Assembly: GCF_910592395.1 (NCBI RefSeq)
Contig: NC_088318.1
Location: forward strand, 3,596,001 to 3,660,000
DNA length: 64,000 nt
Reading direction: 5' to 3'
From: Lineus longissimus
Lineage: Eukaryota; Nemertea; Pilidiophora; Heteronemertea; Lineidae
Position numbers and translations under genes: made by a program. Numbering within the stretch: the first letter of the stretch is position 1; each line of letters starts with the position of its first letter. Below the pieces are notes generated by a model. That model was not told the DNA's origin, ran no database searches, and worked only from the letters and a program-made list of their open reading frames with translations. Below are positions 12,259 through 24,800 of the stretch, one piece after another.

Positions 12259-13800
12259 TTTCCCATTAAATCAATTGCATTTGTTGCAGTTGGACTGAAG
12301 GAGAATTCCATCGGGCCTGTATCAGAGATGCCAACCCTCCCTGGAAAACTGGGGCCCTGTTTTTGCTGCCTATCTCAATTTTTCCACTGTGCATTTAATG
12401 CATATTCCTCTTAGTTTGACGGTGCCTCCTAATCCCAGGTTTTTCAGCGGAAATTAAATTTCCATAAACCTGCTAATTTTTTTCTTTTGCCTCCTGGACT
12501 TTCGTTCAGGCTGGTTGGCACCTCCGCTGCACCCCAAAATAACATTGTAAAAATGTGGAGGTAAATATTGATTCAGATAGGGGGCATACTATCAAAAGTT
12601 GATAAGGACTTTATTAATTATTGCTATATTGATTTAATGTTGGAATTGTACGATGTGTATATATTTATGTTGAGTACTCCCAAAAGAATTGTGGAATTGA
12701 CACGAGAAAATGTATTTAAAGCAGTAGGAATTTTTAAAGTAATTTTAGTATTGACCATAAATGTCAAAGGTCTTTTTATCAAAGACCTTTTCAAATGTAT
12801 ACTAATTGCATTTTATGTGGAATTATGTGGAATTACATTTTGTAATGAAAGCCACATATTTGTACGCCGTGTACATGTATATTTCAAATGTAAATGTTTC
12901 TAATGTAAATTTCAAGCCCTACACTGATTGTTGACATCAATTTTAGACATCTTATGCCTGGTGTAGAGCTGCGTTGTCAGTTTGCCATACGTATTTATGT
13001 AAAGATTGCACATTATCAGGAGTAACAAGTAACATACGTTATTTCCCCCTTGATATCATTGAATAAACATGTTGTTCATTATGTTAACTTTAAAAAAAAC
13101 AATTCACATGTAAGACTTGTATTGCTTTTTGGGGAATTGTATTGCATTTTATCATTCAAAGTGATGTCTCGCTCTCCTCGGGGCTGATGATCATAATTTG
13201 ATTCATCTTTTTATCCAATTTGGGGTCCTCAAATAATGAAGAAAATTTCTATTTTGATGAAAAATATGCTAGGCTTTATTTTGTTAAGGGTTGCAGCAAA
13301 TGAAATTAAATATATAGTGTTAGGACATGATGTCAATGTAACTGCTGACTCCAACAGGGCAGCTAGTTTTATTTTTTGGTTATTACATGTACAAGAAGAT
13401 TTAGTGGTCTGTATATTTTATACTTTTAAGTAGATATTTGAGGATAAATTGAGCTGTTCAGCACCATCCTGTCACCTGATGTGTACTCATGGCTATGCAA
13501 TAAATGTTCTAAATCTTTTTAAAAACTTTTCTTCAGTCTTGTTTTGGGTTATAAATAACAATTATGATATCTATTCAGTGAACACATTATGATATTACAG
13601 TATTTGGTGCCTGGTGGGTAGTGCTTCGTCTGGTTGTCCATTCATGCGTATTGATTGCCAGAATGAGGGTTAGAGACTGCCCCCTGAGCTTTGGTAGGCA
13701 ACCAGTCAAGGAGAAAAACTCCGAGATCAAACAGGGTAGTCTGGGCAATGGGCACCAGACTCTGTGATTAAGGGAAACTCCAAATAAAACCTGACTGATG

Positions 13801-13954
13801 ACAGAGCACACCAGCCATACCAGGGCTGTACTGTGTGCGCATGCAACAACAGCCGTAATGCCCATACAAACAACTTGACAGAGCACACCAGCCATACCAG
13901 GGCTGTACTGTGTGGGCATGCAACAACAGCCGTAATGCCCTTACAAACAACTTA
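13801..13954 (+). repeat. Two-copy tandem duplication, 77-bp unit
   Basis: The unit starting ACAGAGCACACCAGCCATAC and ending CATACAAACAACTTG occurs at 13801 and again at 13878. The two copies differ at only about two positions (GTGTGCGCATG vs GTGTGGGCATG, CCCATAC vs CCCTTAC), so the duplication is recent. It is intergenic. Confidence 0.9.
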
Positions 13955-14696
13955 CTTCTGATGTGCCATGGGATCTACATGTATGGTTCATCAACCGTTA
14001 GGAAGACGCCGGGCCTACCAGGTGAAGGGATCATAGCAAGGACAGGGTCAATCTGTCAGCTGCTCGTCGTGAATTGTGGGGACCAATTGGGATGTTGCAC
14101 TGCTTGTTGTGACATGTCCACAAACACAGATTCCCCGACAGGTAGGTGCTCGGATGCTGGTTTAAGACGGAGACAAATGGACATCGGCAAACAATCACCA
14201 AAGCTTTTTAAGTGGTTGTGGAAAGTAGACTGTATTTCTTCATATCCATGCACTCCTAGTATTTTGTATGCATCAATACTGAAGTGCACAGCTGAGAGCG
14301 ATGTCTTCTAAGACTCTCCAGGAAGCGGTTTAACGTCTCATTTTGCAGATAATGTAGGCAATTCTGGGAAGTTTATAAATGAAGAAAAATACTATTTCTA
14401 TAAAATACCATTTATTCCAAAATTATATTGGACAAATTCATATCTTTTTGCATGTCTTTAGATAATGAAGCACTTGTTCAAATATAAATATACATGTAGT
14501 CTAAAACTCCTTTAATGCGAAGAACCCTAACTTTACCAAGCAATAGAGTCACAACCACAATGATTTGCACAGCAAACAAGTTTTTTAGTAGTCTCTTCAT
14601 CATCAGGAATTGTGACACTCGCTCACACCCAGCACATCAAGGTGGCGGGTGGCAGCACTGGCTCCCATGCCTGCAGCACATCCTACACCTCTGCAG

Positions 14697-15152
14697 GCCA
14701 AACACACTAGCTGGTGGACAATTCATTTCGAGTTAACTGTGTTGACCAGAGGACTGGTTTCACCAAGACGTAAACAGACATATGGTTTAACATGCCAGAA
14801 ATCTAAGGATGCCAAACACACTTGCTGATGGACAATTCATTTCGAGTTAATTTTTCTGACCAGAGGACTGGTTTCACCAACACGTCAACAGACATATGGT
14901 TTAACATGCCAGAAATCCAAGGATGCCAAACACACTAGCTGATGGACAATTCATTTCGAGTTAATTTTGCTGACCAGAGGACTGGTTTCACCAAGACGTA
15001 AACAGACATATGGTTTAACATGCCAGAAATCTAAGGATGCCAAACACACTTGCTGATGGACAATTCATTTCGAGTTAATTTTGCTGACCAGAGGACTGGT
15101 TTCACCAAGACGTAAACAGACATATGGTTTAACATGCCAGAAATCCAAGGAT
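14697..15152 (+). repeat. Tandem repeat, 114-bp unit x 4
   Basis: GCCAAACACACTAGCTGRTGG starts copies at 14697, 14811, 14925 and 15039, an exact period of 114 bp. Each contains CATTTCGAGTTAA, GACCAGAGGACTGGTTTCAC and GACATATGGTTTAACATGCC. Copies 1/3 have CACTAGCTG and copies 2/4 CACTTGCTG, which suggests expansion by duplication of a dimer. It lies just downstream of MED10 (minus strand). Confidence 0.9.
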
Positions 15153-15345
15153 ACAATGTATGTCCTGATTGCAAATTCATTGCAGTCAACCAAGCCATTC
15201 AAGTTCAATGTCTATCCCTAAAGACACATGTACCTTTACAATGAATGCACAATTTTAGGATCCATGTAAATCATTGCACGTTCCATTTCACTCTGGCATG
15301 TCTGCTTCATGGTTTTAGATCCACAATTTCCTTTGTAAAGTCTGT

Positions 15346-16572
15346 TCATGTAGGTCTCTCATCCGGCCGTATTGCTCTGTACTTTGCCATCTCATTTGGA
15401 AATACTTTACTTAGTTCAACCAGAAGTAGACCTTTAAATCTCTGAAATGCAAACAGTAGATTTTTGAAAGACATAAGTTTGAACTGGTGAGTCGCGAGAC
15501 AAGTGAGTGTTCCATGTACCGGCAGCCACAAGTTCATCGAGTAGCATGAGTGTGAAGGGCGATACAGTCAAACTACCCCCATAGACTGAAGAGGCAAGGA
15601 CTCCATCAAGATCATCCGAGTCCCATGTCATTATTTCACAAACCTCTATTCTATGTATGAAAAGCATTTGTTACTACAACCATGCCATCATGGTGGACAC
15701 TTGGTAATCTTCTATCACCAGGTGTTTGGATAAATCAAAGGGAGGATTTTTGAAACTCCAACCATTAATTTTCTATACCTTGTAGGCATCAATTTTCCCC
15801 TTGACAGCTTCATTCTTTCCTAAGGCTTTCTCCATGCAGTCTTTAGTGTAGAGCTGAGGGTTCTTTCCCTGGTCAATGTAACTGAAATGTCAAAATAGAT
15901 ACTATGTATTACATGTAATTAAATCAAGAGGCATTTCAAAATCATTCAACCAAGATTTCCACAGGCAATCCGACACTATGCATACATTTTTACACCACAG
16001 AGCTGCTTTTACTAGTCCAAAAAACTGCAAATGAAACGTAATATCTGTAGTGTGTACTGCACTTTATATACGGTCTCAAAGTACTTTACCGTACATTCTA
16101 ATGTCCGTGTCATTCAATCAATTTCATTGCCTGCTCTTACAGTTACACATTTCAAAACAGTTAAACAGGATACTCACTCAAATACTTCTAAAGGCACTTG
16201 AACGTCTTGCACCTTTGATTTTTGTTTGTCTATTTCTTGCATTCCGGAGATCATTGAATTTCTAAAAAGAAGAAGAAGTTGAAGTTAACAATCACTTTCA
16301 TTCACCGATAGTGTCTGTGATACTTGTGATGTGTACTACTGTGTGTGACAATTCGGCCTAGTGCATGGAAACTAATATTTTTTTATCTCCAGATTTTCAA
16401 CCTTCATTTTTGCACGGGTTGGAGTAGTAGAGGCTAAAAAATGGAATTACATTTTGGAGTTAAGAACATTCTGTCCTTGTGGCTGGAAATCACTGACGAT
16501 TATTCCCATCTGACGGGTATTTTCAATGAACATCTCCAGACTTTGTTCAAGGGCCTCAAACTTGTCTGCCAT
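15346..16572 (-). CDS. MED10: Mediator complex subunit 10
   Basis: Four minus-strand exons (16572-16451, 16261-16178, 15881-15779, 15441-15346) join in frame to 134 residues, compared with 135 in the human protein. Recognisable segments are MADKFEALEQSLEMFIENTR and QMGIIVSDFQPQGQNVLNSK (exon 1), INSMISGMQEIDKQKSKVQD and VQVPLEVFE (exon 2), YIDQGKNPQLYTKDCMEKAL (exon 3), and LLLVELSKVFPNEMAKYRAI before RPDERPT-stop (exon 4). MED10 is a middle-module subunit of Mediator, which links activators to RNA polymerase II in the nucleus. The start chosen is the AAAATGG Met at 16572, which aligns with known MED10 starts; an in-frame ATG 24 codons upstream is probably 5' UTR. The gene is head to head with PFDN4, 242 bp apart, implying a shared promoter region. 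Confidence 0.97.
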
Positions 16573-16814
16573 TTTGGCTTCGGAAGTAGGGTTACTGTAA
16601 AATTCAGATAGACCAGAGCCAAGTTGGTTAGGAGAAATCATCACTAGCTATGCTGCTTTGCACTATAAGTTGCATCAAAACTGTCTTTTGACAATAACTT
16701 TATCTCTAGTTTAGTTGCTACAAAAGTTGCAACCTCCTTTGCTGATTATATGGTATTCATCTTTGGTTCGGTTCCAGATTTTGGTCACATTTCACACCAA
16801 CCCAAGAATCCAAC
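16573..16814. promoter_or_regulatory. Bidirectional promoter region of MED10 and PFDN4
   Basis: Only 242 bp separate the two start codons, which point away from each other, so both 5' UTRs and both core promoters must lie here. No TATA box is obvious, as is usual for housekeeping genes. The assignment is an inference from gene layout. Confidence 0.6.
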
Positions 16815-17988
16815 ATGGCCGCAGTTCCAAAAGAGAAGGTAATTTTATTGACTAAAAAGCTTGATCTCTTAATTATTGTTGAATATTTTGTTACTATCTG
16901 TAGCTTAAATTGTAGTTAGTGGTGTAAAGTAGCTTGCTGCTCTAAGTTTGTTGTCAGTCCATACTGGCAAATCCGTCTTTTTTCGTGATGTATCGCTTGT
17001 TTGTGCACATTTTCATGTACATAACATACAGGGTGTCTCAAAAAAGGTACCAAATATTCATGTACATGAACGATGAAGTTCATCAAAACGTAGAGATGCT
17101 TTTCTAGTTACGTTTGAAACTTTTCCCTTTTATCTATTTTCAGGACAATGAAGTCCACGTTACTTTCGAAGACCAGCAACAAATAAACAAATTTGCAAGA
17201 CATAATGCTAAACTTCAAGATCTGCAAGATGAGCTGGACACCAAAAAGGCATGTCTCCCTTTAAAATTTGAGCAAAGCTTTTTCAAATTTCTTCGCTTAA
17301 TGTCTGATGCTCCATTGATGAATAAAGTCTGGTCCTAAGTTTTTTAAACTTTATCACTTGTTTGGCATTATGTACCAGTAAAGCACTCACGGTAGGGAAT
17401 GTTTTCCATTCATTTTTTATTTCCTGCATAATTTCAGAAAGACCTGCAGAATCTAGAGGATGCTGCAGATGAACTTGTTATTCTGGATGAAGAAGAGACT
17501 GTACCATATCCTTTTTGGAAATGTTATATTTCAGCAAACATTTCATGGAAGATATTGAGAGGAGAGCTTGAATTATGATTCAAATTGCACTGGTGGCCAT
17601 TAGCTATGGATAATAATGTGAAGAGCTTTGAGCAACTAAAACCAGTTGGATTACTACATTAAGCACTATCTAAGTCTCATATATTATTTGATGGTGATGT
17701 AAATGTTTAAAGAAATGGTGCATTTGGCAGTTTGCTAACCAAGTTGCTTTTAATGTCTTTATCTTTTCCTTAACTTTCAACACATATATGGTGGGCGAGA
17801 TATTTGTGAGCGCTAAACCGGAGGAGGCCGGCCAGTTGCTGGAAGCTGCGAAGGAACGAGTTCAGAAAGAAATCAAGACGTTAGACACGGAATGTGGCGA
17901 ACATAAGGGAATACTCTCGGACTTGAAAGTGAAATTATATGCCAAGTTTGGTAATAATATCAATTTGGAAAATGAGGAAGAATCATAG
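16815..17988 (+). CDS. PFDN4: Prefoldin subunit 4
   Basis: Four exons (16815-16838, 17144-17248, 17438-17505, 17784-17988) give 133 residues, compared with 134 in human. Diagnostic segments are VTFEDQQQINKFARHNAKLQ, KDLQNLEDAADELVILDEEE, VGEIFVSAKPEEAGQLLEAA and LKVKLYAKFGNNINLE. Prefoldin is the cytosolic hexameric jellyfish-shaped chaperone that hands unfolded actin and tubulin to the CCT chaperonin; this is one of its beta-type subunits, with two coiled-coil helices around a central beta hairpin. Two introns are non-canonical. Intron 2 (17249-17437) has a GC donor (AAG/GCATGT). Intron 3 (17506-17783) is an AT-AC intron with U12-type signals, and only that splice gives the conserved PYMVGEIF junction. 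AATAAA at 18385-18390 is the likely poly(A) signal. Confidence 0.97.
17249..17437 (+). other. GC-AG intron of PFDN4
   Basis: The exon ends CACCAAAAAG and the intron begins GCATGTC; the acceptor is ATTTCAG. The nearest GT (GCAT/GTCTCC) would shift the frame, while the GC splice gives DTKKKDLQNLEDA, which matches PFDN4. GC-AG introns are a known minor class handled by the U2 spliceosome. Confidence 0.85.
17506..17783 (+). other. U12-type AT-AC intron of PFDN4
   Basis: The donor is ATATCCTTTTT, identical to the minor-spliceosome AT-AC consensus. TTCCTTAAC at 17766-17774 is a perfect U12 branch site, its adenosine 10 nt from the AC acceptor (17782-17783). The flanking codons rejoin as ACT GTA CC/A TAT ATG, giving VPYMVGEIF as in other PFDN4 proteins. 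No GT-AG alternative keeps the frame. Confidence 0.95.
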
Positions 17989-18871
17989 ACAAACTGGATA
18001 GACTGTAATCTTTAAAAAAAATTGATTTGACACGAAGACATGTGTGAGAGACTTTTAGTTTTTTCTGACAGGAAATCATTGAGGGAGTTTAATAATCATT
18101 TTCCTATATTGCTTCCATTCATTTCTGCAAATGGATCCATTTTTCAATGCTAAAGTCATCAAGTTGGACAATGTCACTAAAATTAGCATTAGTTATGGAA
18201 ATCGCAAAAACATAAGGCTCTGGCGTCAGAAATCAGTGCTTCAAGGTTCTTGTATAAGTGGTTTAGTTCGACATCCTTCTAACATGCTGAGCAGCTTAAA
18301 ATGTCATTTCAATGCTATTTAAGGAGTAGACTGTATCGTCTCCTGTGAGTATGTTTTGTTCTGTTCCTGCATAAATATGATCAAAATAAATTAGGATTTT
18401 GTTTACAAAAGATGTTGTGTGCTTTGTCTTGACTCACAAGGTGGGTAGTGGACATTTATGGTTTACTGTGCAGTCTCTTGAAGTTAATTTAGTGATCAAA
18501 GATTGGGCAAAAAGCCACTTGAGAGCCTCTCAAGACTAAGGATCCAGGCCAGCTTTGTGGCGTGTGATGGATAAGGACTCTGAGTGATGTTGAATTCCAG
18601 TTAAGTTCTCACTGCTTGGGCAGAGAACATGATTAGGTAGTCCTGGGGACAAGGACTCTTGCTTGCCCTCCTCGCCCGCATTATTGTCTTTCAGTTTGGA
18701 GTGGCCTCCGGCTGATGTGGAATACGTCGTAACAACAAAACGTTGTTGCAGTCATTTAGCTGTCACGAAAGTTTAGAACCCGGAAGTAAAAAATAAAAAT
18801 ATTGTAATTCCTTTTGAATTTTATCAATTCTTGCGCAATGTCTTCATGTGATTAACGTTTCCTCGTATAGA

Positions 18872-21800
18872 ATGGAGGGTGTGCTAGAGCGGAACATAAG
18901 TACTGCCCTCAAGGCGATAGCTGAAGCCATCAAACTGGACAGTGGCAACAAACATGTGGTAAATTTGTCAACTAATTTTGATTTTTTGTGTTTTGACCCT
19001 GAAAGTGTAACACAAACAGTGACAATTACAATATGTAGTATGTTGGGGGTACCCTTGCCACTGATTTTGTGCATCCTGCAGTCATCCGGGTCAAGTGTAG
19101 TATAGCTGCCAAAAGACTTTTGCATTTGGTCAGTCGGTGCCCATGGGGGGGGGCCATGTAGCTGACAGAGTCCCGGAAGAGAAATCAAGGTGATCGTGTC
19201 CGATCCTGCCCTTGTTTTATTCAGCCTCCTCCGGTACCCCATCTCTCTCCCTGGCTGATGGCAATGGTTGATCAGACCCCACTGACACAGATTAGAACAG
19301 CCGACATTTGACCCATTTTGTTTTTATTTTATGGTTGTGATGGAGTGTAGACAGCTGAGTGTGTAGTCACCTGGTTGTACTATTTACTATCAGCGTGGGC
19401 TAGTTCGAATACCATTACCAATGGTTCATTGATGATGGCTAAGAATTGACAAAAACTTCATTTTATTTCAGGAAGCTTATTGGCAGTACCTTCAGAGTGT
19501 GACTTTCATCATCAAATGCTTGGCACAGGACTTTTCCAATAAAGGTAAGAATTATCCTAAATTGTAGAACTGAAGTCTAGGTCAACATAGGGGATAGCCA
19601 CAAAGAGGGAAATTCTTCATCACTTGATGCTGTTTCTCCTTCATGATATTGAGATTTGATATGTCCATATTGATATTTTGAACATGGTTGACATCTGCAT
19701 TGTTATACCAAAGAATTAATACCAGACAAATCAGTACACACTTTCTATTCATTAGTTAGCATTTGTGTTCCTATTTTGTATTTGTAGGTGGTCAGCAATT
19801 CCAAATAACTAACATGACCAAGAAGTTTGTCAAGCTTGGCCAGCAGAGCATGGAAAGGCTCGGAGCTGTGGTAGAAAATATTCCAGGTATGTGTGGTACC
19901 TCTCTTTAACACTTTTCTTCAAACAGAAATTTGACTCCAAGGATAATTTTGCCTTGACAATTAATTAATTAACTTATTATTCCCCCTTTGTTTTTGTTTG
20001 CATTTTCAATGAAGATTTCTGTATTAATTGCTGGAAATTTATGTCGTAAATCTCTCATATTCTTTACTAATTTTTGAATACAATTTTATATCCCTTTGTC
20101 AAGACAGTGTTTTGACATCGAAATCTTGGATCATTTCCGTATTGATATCTTTAACAATTTTATGCTTTCTTCTAGTATCCATGGTCCCAAACCTCCAGTC
20201 TGAACAACCATCATATGACAGGATACCAACGCCTACCGACCCCACACGGAAGCTGTCCCCTTATCAGCCAGAATTGCCAAAGTCCAGCCTGGGTAGTCCG
20301 AGAATGTAAGTCATCTCAATATAAAAAATTGTGCATGATAGAGTAAAATCTTTCTGAAGAAACTTGTATAGGGATGCAGAGCTGGGCTGTGACAGTCTTG
20401 AAGGCTGTAACTTGCCACTGTATTTCCCTGGATGCAGCTGCTACATTACATATCCCATTAGTTTCACTGGTCTCCAAGGGAGGCTTAAGAGGGCATGTTC
20501 AGTTAACAGAGAATTGAGCTCTTTTTCCTCCAAAAATGGAGATTGTTGCCTCTCTGTCTTAAAACTGTGACATAAATAAAGCATTAAGGATAGATTATCC
20601 TCGCTGGAAGGGTCTGCGCACAACGTTTGTATCAGATACTTATAGCCCCCAAACTGAGTTCGCACTGGAGCAGTTTAAGTACAGTAGAACCTCTCTATTA
20701 AAAACACCCTTGGGACTGACAACTGCTGTCCCTAATAGGGAGGTGTCCTGATTACAGAGGCCAAATTGTTTAGAAACAACCCAATTGAGACCAAATTCAC
20801 TGTGACTATTAGAGTGGGTTTCCTGCTAACAGAATTGTCCACTACAGGATGTTCCATAATAGAGTTGTTGTTTTTAACTCCAGGGATCTCAGTCCTATTG
20901 AGCAAGCACAGCTGAAAAACCAATATTTGGTCTCCAGTTATAAGGCCAGGCTGGCAAAGTTTGCATCACCCTCTGACAAGCGAGCGACTGAACTGGTGAG
21001 TTTGAGGACATCCAACATCAATTGCCTTCATCCATCATTTTCAGTCATAAAACAGACACTGGCGTAGTGGAAATTGATCTAGTTGTTCTGACTGGGAGGT
21101 TATTCGAGTTCAGACTCGCTAAAAAGAGTGCTATCAACAATTACACCATAATAGGCTAAGGCATCTCTAAACGGCTCATAACAGCTAAAGACAACAATCA
21201 CGAGTTACCTGGATCTTAGACGAAATTGTGCATTGTGACTTGACATCAATCTTGTCACAGTTTTGTTGTCTTGTTTAGCTATCATAATCTCAAGTGTGAA
21301 GTGCTATTGATACACACCAATGCATAAAATAATCATTGCAGTTATCCCAATCAGCTTCAGGAAGAAAACAAGAAATCATTGTTTAAATGTTTTCTTCTTC
21401 TACGGTTGACTGGCTAAACTTTCACAACTGGTTAAACTTTCATGCTTACTTTTCAGAGTCTGACCCTTCAAAGGAAACTAATTGAAAATGCCACCATTGC
21501 AAGGACTCGACAACAGGCTGTATCCTTCAAAATAACAATAGCTTGTCGGTACCAAGTTTTACGATAGTAGTGTTAAGAAAATTACTCTTCCTGCATTTCA
21601 GATCAGAGGGTCAAATGATATCCAGCATCTATTGATTCTGTTCTTAGAATAAAAAGTACAAAGACGTCTCAATGTAACATTGATATGGGCAAAATATATA
21701 AGGCAAGCTTATATATTTTTGATATGGGTCATCTAAATTCGGGGAGATTTCATTATAATCTTCATTATTTCCTTGACAAAAGACAGGTGGAGAAAAAACT

Positions 21801-24800
21801 GTTGGCAAGAAGAACAGCCATGGAACAAGAGGCTGCTAAGTAAGTTAGAGCAGAAAATCTCAGATTAAGGACACCCTGAGGACTGAGAAGTTCTATCCTT
21901 GATGTAGAGGTGTCCTGACTAGAGAGGTCAAATTGAATGGAAACGACCACTGCCAACTGCTGAAGACGGAAATGATGTCACCGGACATCACGCGGTACGA
22001 GATAGCAGAGCCAGCAAACTATGCCACAATGACGCATTGGATTTCAGAAGACATGATTGGTTTTGCTGTGGTCTTTCCCTGTTAGTTGTATAGTATCATA
22101 TCAAAATTTACCTCCTCATGAGTATGAAAAGGGACTGGGGTACATGAGTAACTCAGCCCTCTATCAGATTCGAATAGCCACTACCTCATTGTCCAGAAAT
22201 TGAAACCGTCAGTATTTTTTCAGGAGGCTGTCTTCGAAAGAAGATCAGGAATTCTTCGCCACCATCATAAAATATGAAGAAACTGCCGTGAGTATTGTTA
22301 TGCTCAATAAAAGTCACTTTTAGAATATTAAGCTAGGAAATACGTAAGGCAAAGCTTCTAAAAAACACGGATGCCCATTTCAAAGTTGTCCAAATTGCAA
22401 ATGTGCCAAAATAGTAGTCCTGAGAGTCAGGTATTGCAGGTAGTGAAAACTACTCTAAGATTTATAGTGTAAAGCTGAATGCAGGATAGGAAGACTGAGT
22501 GACAAGGAGTTTTAATCCTTTAGCAATTAATGCTGCCTGCAAAGTATATCTGGTGTAATTTTTCTTTGTCTTTCCTTCCAGAAATGGCCTCTTGCTTGGA
22601 GAGAAAGAATCGCACAGAATCCGAAGGGCGAGCGTCTCATCACACTTCTGGTTGATCAAATTTTACGGTAAGGTCATTAACAGAGGTCGATGAATATTAA
22701 GGCAGACGTCCTCCAAGAATCATTTGAAGTTGTCTCATTAGAACACAGCTGCTGCTCAGAAGTAACCGAATCTTTACTTATCAAGTGAACTGAAGCCATG
22801 AAAATTGACTGATCAAAGTTAACTTATGAAACTTTATTGAACTAAGTACAGTCTGACCATTCCATCTTTCATCTTTCAAGGTTAAATGCTACTTGTCCTA
22901 TTCTCCTTCAGGACAAGTGACCATCCAATTACAAAAGCCCTCCTCAAATACCAACTAGACATCTACAACAAAATCAAACCATTTGTTGATGAACACGTAA
23001 ACAAAGTCAACTCAATTACAGTGCCATATCAGTATGAAGCGCCCACAGAGGAATCAGCTACCGTAAATAATGACAAAGACAATAGAGAAAATGCTCAAAG
23101 TTTAGCAGTAGATAACATCTCCAACTCTAACTCTTCTGATAATATACAAGACTTGGAAACGTGTTTAGAAAATGATCCGGCGGACTTCTCTAAAGTAACG
23201 GAAGAAATACAAGAAGAATTGGAAGAGTCTAAAGCAAAGGGTGACAAGGTGATAGCAAAGTTGACAGCGGATAAGAATCAAAATGATACGAACAGTCCGA
23301 ATTTGGCTGGTTCTATGACAAGTTTGACTGTGAGTGAAGACTTTGACGACTTGTTTGAAGACAGCTTTGATAACACTGAAGCAAAATCTGATGAGGCAAA
23401 TTCGGCTGCAGAAAATGTTTGTACCGAGGATGTTAGTTGTGATGCTTCTGGCGCTACTGCCGAGAAAAACAGGACAGAAGACACTGGCACCAAAAGACTA
23501 CCGCTGGTCACCATACTTTCGGACGAGGATTTGACTTCTCTTCAGCAGTCCCTGACCAAGGATGTTCATTCTTGCCTGAATAAGCTGCTGTGGTTGTTCA
23601 TCATAGCATACGAAGAGCTCGATACTCCTATTGGGAGGGATCATCTCTATGTCTCTCTTGAAGATCCATTTTTCAAGCAAATATGGTCACATCTCTTAGT
23701 GTTCTTCAGGTACGTATAAGTTTTATCACCATCATGAGAATGTTAATGCAGCGAGTGACAGGGTCTGGTTGTTAGATACCATATTAGCTTGTAATATCAT
23801 GTTTACATGTTTTTTTATGTATACTGGTGTGAATAAAATGACATGTCAACATGTTGTTACAAACGAGTGCCATATCTAATGTTCTATACTTCTCTATCAT
23901 GAAGGTAGTTATAAAGAATTCAAGCGGTCAACATGGTCAATGTTAATCTTTCAGGGTTATGAACCGCGAGAAAGAGGTCGAGCTGGCCAAGGTGATGACC
24001 AAAATGATGGATGCTAGCCCTGAAGACCTTGGCATCAACGAGAAATTCTGCCTCTTGGGGGGAGCCCAGGCGTACTTTCCTGCAGTGGAAGAGTTGGTAA
24101 AGATAAGGCATTTCTACTCCCCGCTCAAAAAGTTACAGTGTCTAGGTGAGTTTGTGACAAGACTCATGAATGCATGTATCACAACAGATATTGTCCAAGT
24201 AGTATTCTTTCCTACAGTGTGAACATAGAAAATTGTATTGGGGTTACTTTTCATAACTGCAGTCACATCACAGTGATGAGCATTTAAAAAGACCCAGAAA
24301 CTTCTAGGCGGATTTCAGCTTGCATATGGCTTCTATGGGCCCATTTGTTGTCGACTGACCATTCCCATAAAATACCCGCACTGGTCAAACCTCCTAAGGG
24401 AATCTTTAAAGACTTGTGTAACCAATATTTTATGTGTTTTGTCTCTTTCCAGTTAACATGTCAAGGAGCATCTGTCAATGTGTTGAAGACTTCTATGCCA
24501 GTGAGGAGGCTGGCAAGTCCCAAGGGTCATCTCTGTGAGTTAAGCGTCTCATTCAGTGGACATTTTTGCACTTAAAAAGACTGACCCAAAGTCGCATGTG
24601 AAGAGTTAGTGTAGGAAATTATAAATTGCGATTCTTGCCTTAATATTGGAGCACAGAGGCATACTGGTTAAGGTGTCCGACAATCAAGGGTAGTGGGTTC
24701 GAACTCTAGTCTGGTCACCTCTTTGTCCATCACAGGTAGAGCTCAGGGACCTCTGAAATGGCAGCAGCCACTTGATATCTAAGAGCGCCCCTGTGGAGAC

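Larger units (their letters stand above)
12259..15345. other. 3' flank of the chromodomain gene plus intergenic repeats
   Basis: The AT-rich stretch after the stop at 12258 probably holds the 3' UTR; candidate poly(A) signals AATAAA lie near 13060 and at 13499-13504. Beyond that come a 77-bp duplication (13801-13954) and a four-copy 114-bp tandem repeat (14697-15152). I see no coding exon; the open frames here have no recognisable protein signature. Confidence 0.5.

Noticed and set aside
12568-12903. 111-codon plus-strand open frame after the chromodomain gene
   Set aside because: It is AT-rich, lacks any family signature and sits in the probable 3' UTR.
16573-16644. In-frame upstream Met for MED10 adding 24 residues
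   Set aside because: MED10 proteins start at the equivalent of the ATG at 16572; the extra residues are unlike the family and lie in the short shared promoter region.
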